From Syngnathus acus (taxonomy: Eukaryota > Chordata > Actinopteri > Syngnathiformes > Syngnathidae), in NCBI RefSeq assembly GCF_901709675.1, contig NC_051104.1, positions 6,677,501 to 6,741,500 on the forward strand: a stretch of 64,000 nt of DNA. The letters are read 5' to 3'. The notes under the pieces were generated by a model that did not search any database, had not been told where the DNA came from, and was given only the letters and a program-made list of their open reading frames with translations. Below are positions 1-13,300 of this stretch, piece by piece. Made by a program: the position numbers and the translations under genes. The number at the start of each line of letters is the position of its first letter. Position 1 is the stretch's first letter.

Positions 1-750
1 TACATTATTGTTGAAAACAATTTTGACTTGACTTCTCCTTTAATAAAACTTAACATTACTTCTATTGTTGTGATCATCTGCATCCATTTGAAAATGTCCT
101 GTTGTATTCCATCAGGAGGAAGATAGCACTGAAATATTTACATGGACTGAGTTTGCAATGTTTTAGTCAATATATTTAGGATATATTGAGTACAGTATTT
201 TTGTGCCATAGTCCCCAAGTGACCAATCATGTACATGATTGATTGCGTGGGTTCCGAAACAAACATCAACCCCTGAGGAGTTTGGATGAAACAAAGAAAG
301 AATAGAAACCACAGTTGCACTACTTGTTAACCAACGCACTTATTCAAAGGTTCATTTTATTTTCATTTAAATGCCAAATAGAATGAAAAAATATTGATTA
401 AATCATCATTAAGGCACAGAGGGGAGGGGGGGGGGTTCTGGTCTTTTCCTCGCTTTATCTGGGAATTGAGCTTCAGTCTTGTGTGACGAGATAATGTCAC
501 CATTTATATATGGAATGCATTTGAGCGAGAAAAGACAACAGTGGAAAAAAATCCACCAATGTGTACTGCAGGTTTCTGTGAGTGCGTCAGCCTTACCTCC
601 TCGCCTGTTAAGCTTGGCATATCCAGGTGCATATCCATTTGAAAAGACAGATGAGCTGGAGAAGGCTGTGTGCGGCAAAGCGGAAGCCAGAGCCTCATCA
701 CATTTTGCTGTGAACAGAGAATAGATATCAACACCCAGGGAAACAACAAT

Positions 751-767
751 GGGGGGGGGGGGGGGGG
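751..767 (+). repeat. G17 homopolymer
   Basis: Seventeen consecutive G residues. A second G-rich run (GGGGAGGGGGGGGGG) lies at 421-435, on the same strand. The run has enough guanines for G-quadruplex formation. Confidence 0.95.
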
Positions 768-3131
768 AAATAGACACCTTCAAAATTCAGGCAAGTATCT
801 GTCCCAGTGTACATTATGGCTGATAAACAAGCTTTCAAGGAGCAAGTATGATAATGTGGAACAAAGTGCATTTTAAAAGCAGTTAAAAAGACTACTTTGT
901 GTTTTATGGCTATTGAAGTGCATAATTTAGAATGCTAATCTGTTTAAAAAAAACACTCTTTCTATTTAAATGCACTTTGTAAACATTTCTTGGCTAAAGC
1001 CATATAATAATATCTTCTTTAACACTTCCTGCATTGAAGTTTAAGCTTCAGTACGACTGTCTTGGCTAGCATATTTCTTCAAATGGTCTTGGCAGTTAAC
1101 TAAGCAAATAAACAATATCATCAATGACTTTTTTTTTACCGTAAGAATGGTTGAGTTTAGTTGACTGTAGTGCTCGAGTTTGTAAACAGAATGGCTCTTT
1201 GAAAGGAAGAAAAATCTCTTCATTGTGTCTTGAGAAGTTTTGTTGTATTGCTGTTTGACTAATGCTGTTTTTGTAAGAATAATCCATCAAATGACAGATT
1301 ATAAAAAGAAATCATTTCTTTTTATCTTTTTTTCTTTTCGCACATAACCATGACGATGCGACCTTCAATGCATATTCGATACGTATATTTAGAACAATAT
1401 TTCCCTCCTTTATTGAACCAAGGAAACATTTTATATTAGACACATCTCATGGTGTACCACCAAACATACTGACTTAATGATTTACAAAACGTACATACAC
1501 AATCCAAAAGCCTGTCTCACTCTGTTGTATAAAAGGTCAAAACACAGTTTTTTTGTATCTTTTGCAGTCTAACGGAAGGCCAAATATAAGATCAAAAAAG
1601 ATTCTGTATTGCTGTTAAGTTTGAGCAAAAACTGTTTCCAAGTCACCATGAAAGGAAGCTGCAATATGTTTTTTTTTCTCTTCCACAAGGACAGTAAGAG
1701 TCTTATCACGATGATCTAAACACACATAAAGCAACAAACACACTCATTTCTTCCACTACATTAGGTTTCACGCTGAGAGAAATGTGGTCTGCCAAAGCAA
1801 GTAGACGCAGTCCATAGCTCTCTGTCACGGCCCATCGTATTGTGTGCACCGGTGTGTGAGGGTCAGATTTAGAGGGGAGACTATTGTTTTGCATCGTGTG
1901 CATGTTTGTGACAGTGTGTAGAGGCCTTGGCTAGTTGGCTGCTTCGATATATTATGCATTGTCACATGAGCAGTCAAAAAAATAAATAAATAACCTGTAA
2001 CCAGGTAATTCAAGTCAATAAAACCACTGGAAACCAACTTTGCATAACACCTTGTATAAAAATTTCTCATGAAATTCAATCATCATTAACTATAAACGTA
2101 CTTTCTGTTCCAAAGAAACAAAAATATGCTATCTTGTGAACGCTCAATGCTTTTACTCCTAGGGACCAATCTGTAGGATTCGCATCGTTCAATACTACAC
2201 ATAAAGAGACGCTGTGTAAATCTATAAAAGGAGACTTGGGGCAAGATAATGAATGACAAGGGGGAGGGTGTTAATGGAGATGAAGTGTATTTTAAATGGA
2301 TAAAAGGAACCGTGTGGAGAAGCTTTAGTGTCAAAAAAGCCCATGAAAGCAATAGTCTATACAGTGGCCATTACCACCTCTTCAAATTCATATTGGCCTG
2401 TTTCTATTTGGGATAAGAGGCGCTCTCTTTCACTCTCTCAATACTTTTGCCATATTTGCCAAAAATAAAAAAATAAAAAACGATGCACATTCAGTACCAA
2501 TGATTTTGCAGAAAAGTTTCACTTCTGATGCATTTGTGATAACTTGAACATAAGTGTGAGTGACTCCCTGAGGTTTGCCAATTTCTCAAGTACAGAGAAG
2601 AATTCAGTATGTTTAGGGCATGTTATCCGAGGCTTTTCCCAAGACAGCAACACAGGTATTTTTGTGCACCAAAAAAAAAGAAAACAAGGGCAGTAAGAAA
2701 AGCCAAACAGAGTCTGATAAAAACATTGAAAGAACAGGATGAGAGAGACAAGAAGAATGAGGGCATAAGCTGAGGGCAAATGGAAATGGCTGTCGACCAA
2801 AGTCCTATTGACACTTTGAGTCAGGTAAATAACTTGAAATGTGGGCAAAATAAGAAGTAGGAAATGTGTCACGCTGACTGCCAACATTTGAGAGCGGAGG
2901 CACAGAGGCTTTGGCTGTTTCTCAAATGAATTTACATTGGTGGAACATTTCTGGAGCTAAAGAGAGTTGGCTACAATGAAAATGTGATAGGGCTGCAGGC
3001 AACCTAAAATCACTTTGGCAAATCAACCAAATCTCAGCCACTGAACAAAATGTTGGCTTGGATGTGACTTTGCTAATCTCGCTGCCACATTGACCTCTCT
3101 TCTAAATGTGTTTAACATCTCAGCGCCATGG

Positions 3132-3178
3132 TTCACAACTTTTATGCATAAATGCATAAACTAATGCATAATTCACAA
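3132..3178. promoter_or_regulatory. Cluster of three ATGCATAA octamers
   Basis: ATGCATAA occurs at 3,144, 3,152 and 3,164, and the cluster is flanked on both sides by TTCACAA (3,132 and 3,172). ATGCAT-type sites resemble POU-domain (Oct-like) half-site arrangements. This is a motif observation only; function is inferred. Confidence 0.25.
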
Positions 3179-6100
3179 ATGACACATTGAGAACGTGTTA
3201 AACAAGCTTGCATGAATAATAGGGTCGGAACATTCAGTGTTCTTTTCCAGACCACCGACAATATTACAATCTTTATTTAATGACGGAAGAACTCCACACA
3301 CAATGCTTCGACTGTCTTTTGACGGAACAGACTGCAGAACTTTTGGGACCTGGGGGCTTTTTGTGGACTCTGGTCATGAACACAGTGAAGGATGTTAAAA
3401 GTACCAGCAGCTGCGGTGTGGACCGACTCTCTCAGTGTGGGCGACTTACTCCATCTGCATTTTCTGCTCTCTGGTGGAGCTGGAAGAAGTCTGTTTTCCA
3501 TTTATTTATTTATTTATAATATATTTTAATCACAACCACTGTCTGGAGCAGATTCAACGGTCTTTCACAAAATTGTATTTTGCCCTAATGCTCTCCCCTC
3601 CAATGACCTACTTTTTTTCTGTTATATCCATGAACTAGTCCATCTCTCTTATTATATTCCAATCTCAAACAGAGGTGCATGACATGATGGGAATTTACAG
3701 AAACAGACATCAGAGGATTTATAGGTAAAACTAATTTAGGTGATGTGTAAAAGTGCCGTTTTCAAAAATCGGGCAAAGGAAAGCATGTCTGTCTGATGTG
3801 AAGCTTTTTTTGAACTTTTTTTTCCACTAGCCTGCAAATGGGCAAAGGGACACTTGCTAATTAGCAATCGGCCACATATGCAAGCTGACCTGTACACCTG
3901 GAGCAGCACGACAGCAACTCCCAAGTGGTTTCAAAAACAGGATTGGACAGGCTGACACACAAAATGAACAGATGTTCCATCAGATACAACTCAGAATCAA
4001 ACAGGACTGACTCCACTGTAATCTTATAGGTCTCAGTTTTGACAGTCATCAAATAAGTACTTGAAGTTTGCCTCACTTCTATTATTTTGGCGTTCATCAT
4101 GTTATGTGCCTCTCGTTGTGTATTGCGCAGCGGTGTGGTCGTTTTAGCAGTGTTATATTATGAATATCGGCCCACATGGATCCATCAGCAGGGGGTGGAA
4201 GGCACAGACCATCCAATTTCAAATCATGCACTACAGCCAGTGGTGGCCAAAATGACAATTTATCTCAATGATAAGGTGCCAAAACTTTTCTAAATTTGAA
4301 ATGAGTTTTGTGAAAATGCAATATTGAAGTCAGCGGGAAAATGCATCTGCACTACGTGTAACACAATAGTTTCAGCTGGATGTTTTTCAAACTGGCTCTC
4401 AGACAAATAACCGCCAACTCTTTGCCTCTCTCTATTTGGAGATGCATGGTGTACAAGTGGAATCCATCTCCAAATGCCTAAGGCTGTAGAAGTGTGTGCA
4501 TTATTATATTCTCTATCTATTCATTTCTCTCATACATCGTTAACACCTCTCCATATATCACCTTTTATGATCTCTTCCATCATTTCTTAGAAGATGCATG
4601 GAAGAAGATTCGTGTTCAGATGCTACTCATTTACTCAACGTAAACACACGAGCTGTGATTTTCTTATTATATATAGCAGCTGGGTCTATTCTGGTTTTAT
4701 GGGATACCTGTGATAACTCTAACATCCTCAGGTAGAACTCCTCTGGCATTTTTTTTTTTTATCTAACAGTTTTGGAAAGGCACAGTGCCCGTAGGGACAA
4801 ATGAATTCATGTACCTTCCAATGACAAGGTGATTTCAAAGGGACAGTGGGTAAGAGGGAAGTTAAACTAAAAGTTGTAGAGTTGATGAGATGTATTTGAA
4901 TATAATGTTCAAAGTCAACAACCGTACAAATATGAATGCAGACAGAAATATTTTTAATTAGCATAAGAAAGTTGGCCGGATACCTACAGAGTTGAGCAGT
5001 TGCCAATTCTAGATGTTTATAGGGTTTATGGCCAATCATATTACAGCTTCTCTGTGTCAAACAACTAAGGGCCTTTCAGAGACAGAATGTCTGCCTGATG
5101 CCAAGTAGACATAATTAAAATGCCTTTTTTCAACATTCTGAAGCAAGAGGATATATATATATTTTTTTACTTCATTTACATCGATTTGATTTAATTAAAA
5201 TTGTATCCGCTTTTTTTTTTTATCTTCCCGTTTGACCCATTGACTAAGCTTCAGGTCACATCAGTTATAGCAGCATGATTCAGTAAGGCTTCAGCCGAGA
5301 CTAAATCTGCTCAGAGGAGCATGAATCATAAGCCTCCAGCTCTGACATTTATACTACCTTGGAGGGAGAAAGCATCTGCGTTTGTGAGTATCAGCATACA
5401 TGTATTTTATACATGCAGAGCACCAAGAATCGAAGAAAAAAAATATTTTGTTTGAATGCAATTCTCCTTTTTTTTTTCCAGTGGAATTCTTCCAATGTGC
5501 CGAATCAATGGACTCGTGCAGGAGTGTTCTGGACACGTCACAAAGCACAGCTTTCATTTAATTTGCATGCAATTAGCTGTTGATTTACTAGTGCTTCAGC
5601 TCATCTAGCAATCAGTGACTGGGACCATCTTCTAGTCTTTGTGGGAAAAAAAGTTCAACAGATTAGCACTCAGAAATATGCAAGAAAAGACTGATTCTGA
5701 TTAAAGATAAATAATTTGAAAAAAAATTATATGGTTACTACATTTATTTTTACTTGAATTACCCCCCAAACCAGGATAATAGAATTTGTGGGAAGGTTGT
5801 CACTTTGAATTGAAGTGGATTATTAATAATTCCCCGTGGTTAATTTAGTGTGAATCACTTTCATTCCATATGCAATTAAAATACTATTCAAGTGTCTACC
5901 ATACTGGGAGTTCAGGCATTATGGTGAGTGGGTATATACTGATGGTGTCAAAGGGACTCCAACTCCTTGTTGATTTCTTATTGATGTCATTCTGCCAATC
6001 AGTTGGACACCTGCAGCCTATCTTATCGTCAAAACAATTTTTGACGTATTAAATTCCAAGTATTAAAATTGTGCAGTGTACAGGTTGTTAACCAATAATA

Positions 6101-6327
6101 GGCTGCAGTGGTTATTTATCTTCTTCCCTGTATGCACTAATTGGGTAGACCGTTGTATACCTACTATATGCTGCAAGTGGTAGTTATGCTATGCCTGCAT
6201 AGACTCACAAAAATATTGTGGATCCTATGCGGTATTTAAATTTGACGTTTAACATTCTGGCATCAATGAATGCTAGCATGAGCGAAAACAAGCATTTGTA
6301 TTCATGACTTGATGCTGAGGTCGTAGG

Positions 6328-6372
6328 TGATTGGGAGCACACCCTGGACTGGTCACCAGCCAAGCGAAGGTC
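6328..6372 (+). repeat. Fragment of an abundant fish interspersed repeat
   Basis: The core ACCCTGGACTGGTCACCAGC followed by CAAGCGAAGG matches the CACCCTGGACTGGTCGCCAGCCAATCGC motif that recurs throughout teleost genomes as part of an interspersed repeat. Only this short segment is recognisable; flanking sequence is unremarkable. Confidence 0.5.
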
Positions 6373-7559
6373 AATTTTTCAATTTAATCCGATTCTATAT
6401 ATAAATATGCACTACATGCAATATGAAATCAGTTGAGTATTTTCTGCATCTACATCCAAAGCTGTTGATATTAAAATGGCCTTTGCTACGCGAGAAATAC
6501 GAGCAAAAACAAGCAGTGACTCTCAGATTTTCATACTCTTTGTATGTTATGCAAAAATTCATTTGCAGGATTTTACATGCATACCATCTTTTAATAGAGC
6601 AACCGAATCAGGAAGGAGGACAATAAAACACACCAGAATGGCGCATAATAAAAAGGCCCAGGGAGTTTATGTTTTCCTCATCGAGACAGCACCGCACTGC
6701 GGGTCGGTCACGGAGCAATCTGTGAATCACTAGTTGTTGCAGGACTCTGGACGGGCTTTAGTCATTTCCCCTGTAGACGTCAGGAAGAAATCATGAGCCT
6801 CCATCTCTCTCCCTCGTTCAACGCTCATAAAGATGATTTGCTGCCAATCTGGCAACAGAAGCCCATAATATCACTCCCTCCACTGCCCTCCAACCCCTTC
6901 GTCAGCCCTAAACTCTGTCATGCTGAGAGACAATATGTTCTGAATGGCAGTCCGAAGCCAATGTGGTGAGGAGGATGACAGGGATAGGCTCAAAGACAAA
7001 TTAAAATGACTAATTAGGTGTATAGTATGAGATTCTAGCCATAGGCATTTTCCCATCATCCTTCCGTATCTGCTCAGGGTCTCTAACACAACTGACTTTA
7101 AGTTAAAGGTGGGCTAGTCTTTGGATTGGGTCAGATGGCAAGATTAACATGGAAGAGCAGCCAACTTTATCATGAGCCTATATAATCCTGCCTGAGGGGT
7201 ATACTCGTCTTTATTTGCAAAAAAAAAAAAAAAGGAACACGAGCACAGCCTTTCCAGAAAAATAAATGCAAACACCTAAATGTTTGCATTTGAACTCAGT
7301 CAATGATGCATAATAGAGTACTCATCGAATAAGCACAAACAAACTGTACGAATGATTTTGCTTAAGGAAGTCCAGAAGTAATTAGAGGTGAACTCTATTT
7401 GCTAAAGATCCACAGAGAGGCTGACAAATTAGGGGTCTCTCTTGCAGCAACGCAAGGGCTTCCACGGGTTAATGAGGATCATGATATGTGTATTTTGTTT
7501 GTGTGTGTGTGCATCTATATAGTGGAAGACTAATGGGAACACAAGCTGTGCTAAAGCTC

Positions 7560-7860
7560 TGCAGTGACTGGGGTTCGCTGAAGGGGATTTAGCATTGTTC
7601 TCCAATTCAGTAATACCTGGCGGCGTGTGCAGGAATTAGAATTGCTCGTGGCCCAGCAATACCAAATGAGGCTTACGGCGGTTAGATTTGTTTGTGTTGT
7701 GGCAATAAGCACTTAGCATGTTTGCTTCTCACGTATTAACTAATGTTTCGGAAGCAAGCCATGTTAACATCGGCCGCCTCTGGATTATGGCGCTTCCTGC
7801 CAACGCAGAGAATTAGAAAATGGCTCAGACTGTTACATCTCCCTTCTCTGTTACACCTGA
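7560..7860. promoter_or_regulatory. Candidate conserved non-coding element
   Basis: About 300 bp free of simple repeats and recognisable transposons, with more even base composition than its flanks. It includes GAATTAGAATTG, a GGCTTACGGCGGTTAGATTT segment, ATTAACTAATG and CGGCCGCC. Retained CpGs and homeodomain-type ATTA cores in otherwise AT-rich DNA are typical of vertebrate developmental enhancers. No conservation data were available to me. Confidence 0.25.
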
Positions 7861-10085
7861 TGCTCTGTCACCTCCAAAAATGACTTGGAATGTTTCTTTG
7901 TGAACCCTTAATGGCAAATCTGAGTGTGGCATTTTCTTGATATTTCCCACTTTCACCCACTTGCTGCAAACTATCAACAATCCACTCCAACTCTATAACT
8001 ACATCCGTCCATCTTTGGAGAAATATTTTCCGAAATAGGAAATGAAGAGAATCAATTTTGTAGTTGGAAACACTACAAAGAAACATACTGTAATAGCAAG
8101 TAACATGATGACCAGAGATGAAAAAAATGGAACATAAGATTCCAGTCATCATATAAAACAAATGGAATTGGAGTGTTAGCGTATCAATAAAATTATAGAG
8201 ATGTAAGAAGGAGATATCTTGGAATACATTTCAATTGCCATCAGGCTTCAATTTGACACCTAACTGAGCCTGAATATTAGCAACTGTGATCAAGCAGTGC
8301 ATGATTAATTGCCCAGATGACTGAAAGGGCACAGTCGATGGTGTTGTTCATCTCCATGACGTGCTCAAAGTTTGACATTTGTCCAAGGCGTAATACACTC
8401 ATCACTTACACTTCTGCAACACAATACTTTGACATGGCAACTATGTATTCCTCGCTAATACTGTACAGCCCAATCTATGTCGCTCATATTCATGCTACAT
8501 TTAACAAATACAAGTAATTAAAGCTGGAGTTGTGATTGATGTTTATAAGTAAGTGAGGTCAATTGTGATCCATAATGATTTGTTGTCTTCCGCATGCAAC
8601 GGTATTTTGATCAATAAGATGAGCCGATTTTGTATCGTCACACATTTTACAGACTATTTTTGACTCATGGTATTACGGGACAAAGTGCATCCCTTTACAA
8701 CATCGGACGCACACTTAAACTTAAAAAAGAAAAAATACAAATTGTTTTGTGTAACAGCAGTTAAAAAAAAAATCAACTGACATTATGTTGCATAAGTGAG
8801 AGATTCAGTGCCATGCCAATTGGAGACCTTTTATTACCAAATTATTAAAACAATAAGGAAAGAAAAAATTGAAATAATATAACAAAAATGAAATGGACAC
8901 AAAGGCTCAGTGCCCGCGTGCCAAATTTAACAAGCTGAAGAAATCCAGTTACAGTGCAGATTTGTGAAGCAAACATTCATCTTGAGCCACCTGTGTGGGA
9001 AATTGTACAAAAGGTTAAAGTGCCAACATTTCTTTTTCCTCATTTTCTTGTTCCTCACACCATATAACATGTAGGCTACTGGCTATTCAGAACATGATGT
9101 GTCCGTGGTGTTGTAAAATGAAGAATGAAGAGAAAATAGGGAGCGCACATTTTTAGCAAGTGAATGGAAGGAGTGACAAAGGCACTGTGCAGCATATGTA
9201 GACTCTTGGGAGCCTTTGGCAACACACTGTTCTCTGATACAATACACAAAAAAGTGGTTGAAAGAGGCCAGGAGAAAATAATTATATAATTTAGGTTTGA
9301 AATGGTGTTACACTTTTGAGCTGGGGTGTTTTTTTCCCCCCCTCTACCTCTAATCAAATGCACCATATGCAAGAAAATGTCCCTTAACATTTTCATCTTC
9401 CTGTCCTGTACTTTAAAGCAATATACTCGATGTCATTATGAACCCATATAGACGCGCAGACTGCAAATGTGCTTTGGGAAAACCATAACAATGAATGGCC
9501 CCCGGCGGAAAGCAATTCATTATATTGCATGTGGGCGTTTGGGTTAGGAAAATGGATGGATTAAAGAGAGAACTAATGTTTCGTTTCCATTGGGGAGCGC
9601 AACAAAAAGATAATCTGCTGTACATACACGGCAATATGAAGTGACATTTGCTCTTGCCTGAAGTATGCTAGATGAGAAATAAAAATATTTAACGCTGTAT
9701 GAAAGTTTTGAATTTATCCTATGTGAACTCTTAATTTACTTGGTTGCTGGCGGACTTGCTCAACTGTGGTTGGAAGAGTGGATTGACTTCCAACAGGAGT
9801 GTGTGTGACCAGCATGATGAGGAGGAGCCAGGCTGTTGTGGTTGCACATGGTTCTTTTTACGCAGTCAGCCCCTGAGAATTTGTTGATAATATACCCTGT
9901 ATTTATCGACCCCGCCCACCAAAATGCACTAAACAAGAGTCAATAATTAACACTGCCTGGGTTTGGGCATTCATACAGTGCTCCATTTTCTTACTGAACC
10001 ATTGTCCAGTTTGGATGCACGATTGTGTCGTATTTACATGAGAACGTGAGTCTGTTTCTTAACACGTTGACGCAATATGTGAGTA

Positions 10086-10334
10086 TACCGTATTTTCCGC
10101 ACTATAAGGCGTACCTAAAAACCTCAAATTTTCTCAAAAGCCGACAGTGCGCCTTATAATCAGGTGCGCCTTATATATGGACCGATATTGAGCCACTACA
10201 GCAGGCGTGTCCAAAGTCCGGCCCGTGGGCCAAATGTATATATCTTATAGTGTATGGACAAAGTTTTAAAATGGGCCATTCATTGAAGGTGCGCCTTGTA
10301 ATCCGGTGCGCCTTATAGTGCGGAAAATACGGTA
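10086..10334. mobile_element. MITE with about 30-bp terminal inverted repeats, TIR start TACCGTATTTTCCGC
   Basis: The left end (10,086 on) begins TACCGTATTTTCCGCACT. The right end, read in reverse complement from 10,334, begins the same way, and the first 30 bases match at all but one position. Both ends carry TA, which suggests a TA target-site duplication as for Tc1/mariner-type or similar transposases. The subterminal motif GTGCGCCTT occurs four times (about 10,147, 10,164, 10,289 and 10,305). The element is 249 bp and non-coding, so it would be non-autonomous. I recall this TIR as abundant in fish genomes; the superfamily is not certain. Confidence 0.9.
10193..10240 (+). mobile_element. 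hAT-like terminal fragment inside the 10.1-kb MITE
   Basis: The stretch with GTGTCCAAAGTCCGGCCCG and GGGCCAAAT resembles the terminal sequence of vertebrate hAT-type elements (typically a CAGGNGTGTCCAAA start followed by GGCCCG/GGGCC). It lies in the middle of the MITE, so it is either an insertion or a regular internal part of this MITE family. Confidence 0.35.
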
Positions 10335-13300
10335 ATTGAAAGCTGAAAAAATGCCCAATCTTTTAAAATATTTTATGATTTAATTTACACAATTGCTCAA
10401 TGTCACATGCAGTGTCATGGGGTCAGCTTCCCTTCCCAACATGTCAGGCTGCTGTCAAAATGTCACACGGGGATATCCATTGCTTATTTGAATGTGAGTG
10501 CATTAAACAGATGGGCTGATGTATTTAGCGTGAGTCTGTCTGGAGCCTCCGCCACTGCCATGCTTGCTGAAGCAGATTGTTTATGACAGCTTCCCGGCTG
10601 CAAACAGCAGACAGCGTGCTGCAGGACAGCTTCTATTATTGCAGCGAGCACCAGAATGAGCAAACACGTGTAAGTAGCAGCCACAGCACATAAACACATT
10701 CACCCCAAAACTTAAATAGATAAATAAAGAAAAGAAAGAAACGCGCAGATCAAAGCAAACACATTTTCACCCACACAAGTCGGCTTATCTTGTGCAAATT
10801 TTGCAGGACAAAGTACAAACACCTTATCATTCTCCCACCTGTGCAGCCATGAGAGACATTCAACAATTTCCGTCAAGTGTTCCCGTCACAGTTTTGCCAC
10901 ATAGCGGACCATACCAAACCTTTTCTTATTTAAACATGCAGCTCTTTGACTGCTCAATATGTTTTTAAAAACATGTCACAAGGTGTCTCAGAGTTTTATT
11001 TGAAAAGCCACTAAGTGGCTCTGAGCTTCAGTAAAGAGTGGTGAGTGACATAATGGGAGTGACTTTGTAAAGGCACCCAACAAATACTTTTTTTTTTTCC
11101 ACTAGTTTCATTAAAAGCTCAAGTAAAACCACTTGAATTTGTAGTGACACATTGGTGTGAAAAGCTATTAGCGAGTTTAAATGAGTAAAAATATGCCTAC
11201 CGAGACCTCCATTAAGAAATTGGCAACAATTTATTTTTGGGATGCATTAATCAGTAGCTCATTTCCATTCACTCATGTATACTACGTACCCAAAAAATAT
11301 CTGTAACCAAAAAATAAAATGGCTATGTATATATGATCATTCCCTCCAAGGATGCAGGACACAAGATCTGTTCACCCTAAAGAATTGATATTTGCCAGAG
11401 GCAAAGTACACACGGGATATCATATAAAGCATGGAAATATTGACGTATTACAGATGAGAGTGCGGATTTTATCGTTTTACAAAACGCCCAAGTCAGCACG
11501 AGCCATTAATAAAGAATTTAATGTTGAGAAATTATACAACAGAACATAAATTAATAAATGCCCTAGTCAGAAAAAGAATCTTGAGCAGAGTGTTGGGGCC
11601 AAACAGCATCTGGAGAGTCACTAATTCTTTTTTCTGATGGGACTATTTTGCTAAACGTTTGTAAGGCCACAGATATAATCAACATTGAATAATTGATTGA
11701 TGCAGTATGATGTGGAAAGTTAAGAAATGTTAAAGGTTGTTTTTAAATTCAATGCCGAGTCTGTCACCTCAGAATTTAATTCAGTCTTGTTGACAACTTT
11801 ATGCTTGACATACGTTTCGATTTAATTATTCTGTCCTCTGAGTCTGACAGAGTTAAAAAGATTTTGAAGGCACAGATGAATAAAAAAGTAGATGCACTGC
11901 TGTTACTTCTATGCAGATAGAAAAGGATCAGACGAACGTCTTGAAATGGAAATGGAATAAAAAATGGGTTAGGGTTGAAAAAATAATGTTTGAATCTTTA
12001 TCCCAGGGCAAAATTAATTGGGTAGAACATCAAAAAGGGGTCTTGAGGTGGAATAAAATAACAGAGGAGAATAGATCCTTGAGGGACTTCACAACAAAGG
12101 GGAACAAAGCGGAAGGCCGTGCGTGCTCTTCTTCAGACTGAACTGGCATTTCATGAAACTGTCCTAAGTGAGATGGTTCAAGTTGCTAAACCACTAGTAC
12201 CAGATAAAACAGCCAAGTCCATCCAAACGTCCACCGTCCAGGTTCTCTTTAACATCTAAAGAAATGAAAAGTCCACATTCTAGTCCATATTATAGCCCTC
12301 ATGCTTTGTATATAATAACTTAGAACAGCGCTCCAATGTTGTGTTTTTGTTTGAGGTTTCAGTAGCCCCAAGGACATTTTCATGGCTCATGGGCTTGTGC
12401 GTAATCCTCCTGATACAGTTCGGGGAATTGAAGTCAACCCTTTGAATTTGCTGGCTTATGATGTAATGTCAGAGGTGTAATAGAGGCGGAATTCTGCCCA
12501 TGTGTAACGCTGTCTCTGAGTTATGACTTTTGTTTCAATACAATGAATATATATTTTTGTTACTCTCAGAAATATGTATCTCCTGAAGAAAACAATGGAA
12601 AGCAATTGGCCAATTTCTTTTTTCCAAACAAGTATATGAACAGGTAAGTCAGAAATAGCAGCAACAATATGCGTATCTTATTTTTTAAGTCCAAAAATAG
12701 TCTCCAACAAATAAAATGAATAATAATAAAATTATATCTGGAGGTTAAATATTCCCATTCATTTCCCCCCCCCCCCAAATGTTTCAGCCAATTTACCACT
12801 TGAACTATGTTAAGTAATTGATGAAAAGAAATAGAATGCTGTTTGTTTTACTCATGGCTTTTCTCACCGGGGGTATTCCAACGTTAATTTTCAATGGGAA
12901 TAGAAGCTCAAACAATCTTACTTTGTTGATTTACCTTGAAGTATTTCGGTTTCCTGGCTTAAGGCAATCCACGCAAGACGCACACATTTATTTGTATACA
13001 ACAATCTCCGCTAGGGAGAAAAAAAACAACAACACTTTTATCAATTTTATCCCAGAGGTCTTTTTAAAATGAGCTTGGAAAACCAAAGAAAAAGAAAACC
13101 TCTCATCACTCCAATACTCACTCAGCCTTGCTGCATCAATTCACCCCTCCAAATGTCTGTCTGAGCTGCCTTCACATCTCCCCCCATGCCTCCTCGCTCT
13201 TATATTTCCCACCTTTTTCAATTGTCACCTGTCTCCACTTGTTTTATATTTTGCTGCTCACTCGTGGTTATTTCCCATTGGCAGCTACTTCTTTCTCTCA

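Larger units (their letters stand above)
1..10085. other. Non-coding DNA, left part of putative intron 1
   Basis: AT-rich sequence with no credible exon. Apart from the G-runs, the ATGCATAA cluster, a repeat fragment at 6.3 kb and the block at 7.6 kb listed separately, I see only homopolymers (for example A15 near 7,220) and short (TG)n near 7,500. Confidence 0.6.

Noticed and set aside
409-783. Overlapping 124-codon minus-strand frame with a proline run
   Set aside because: The proline run is encoded by the G17 homopolymer; no domain, and competing frames on both strands.
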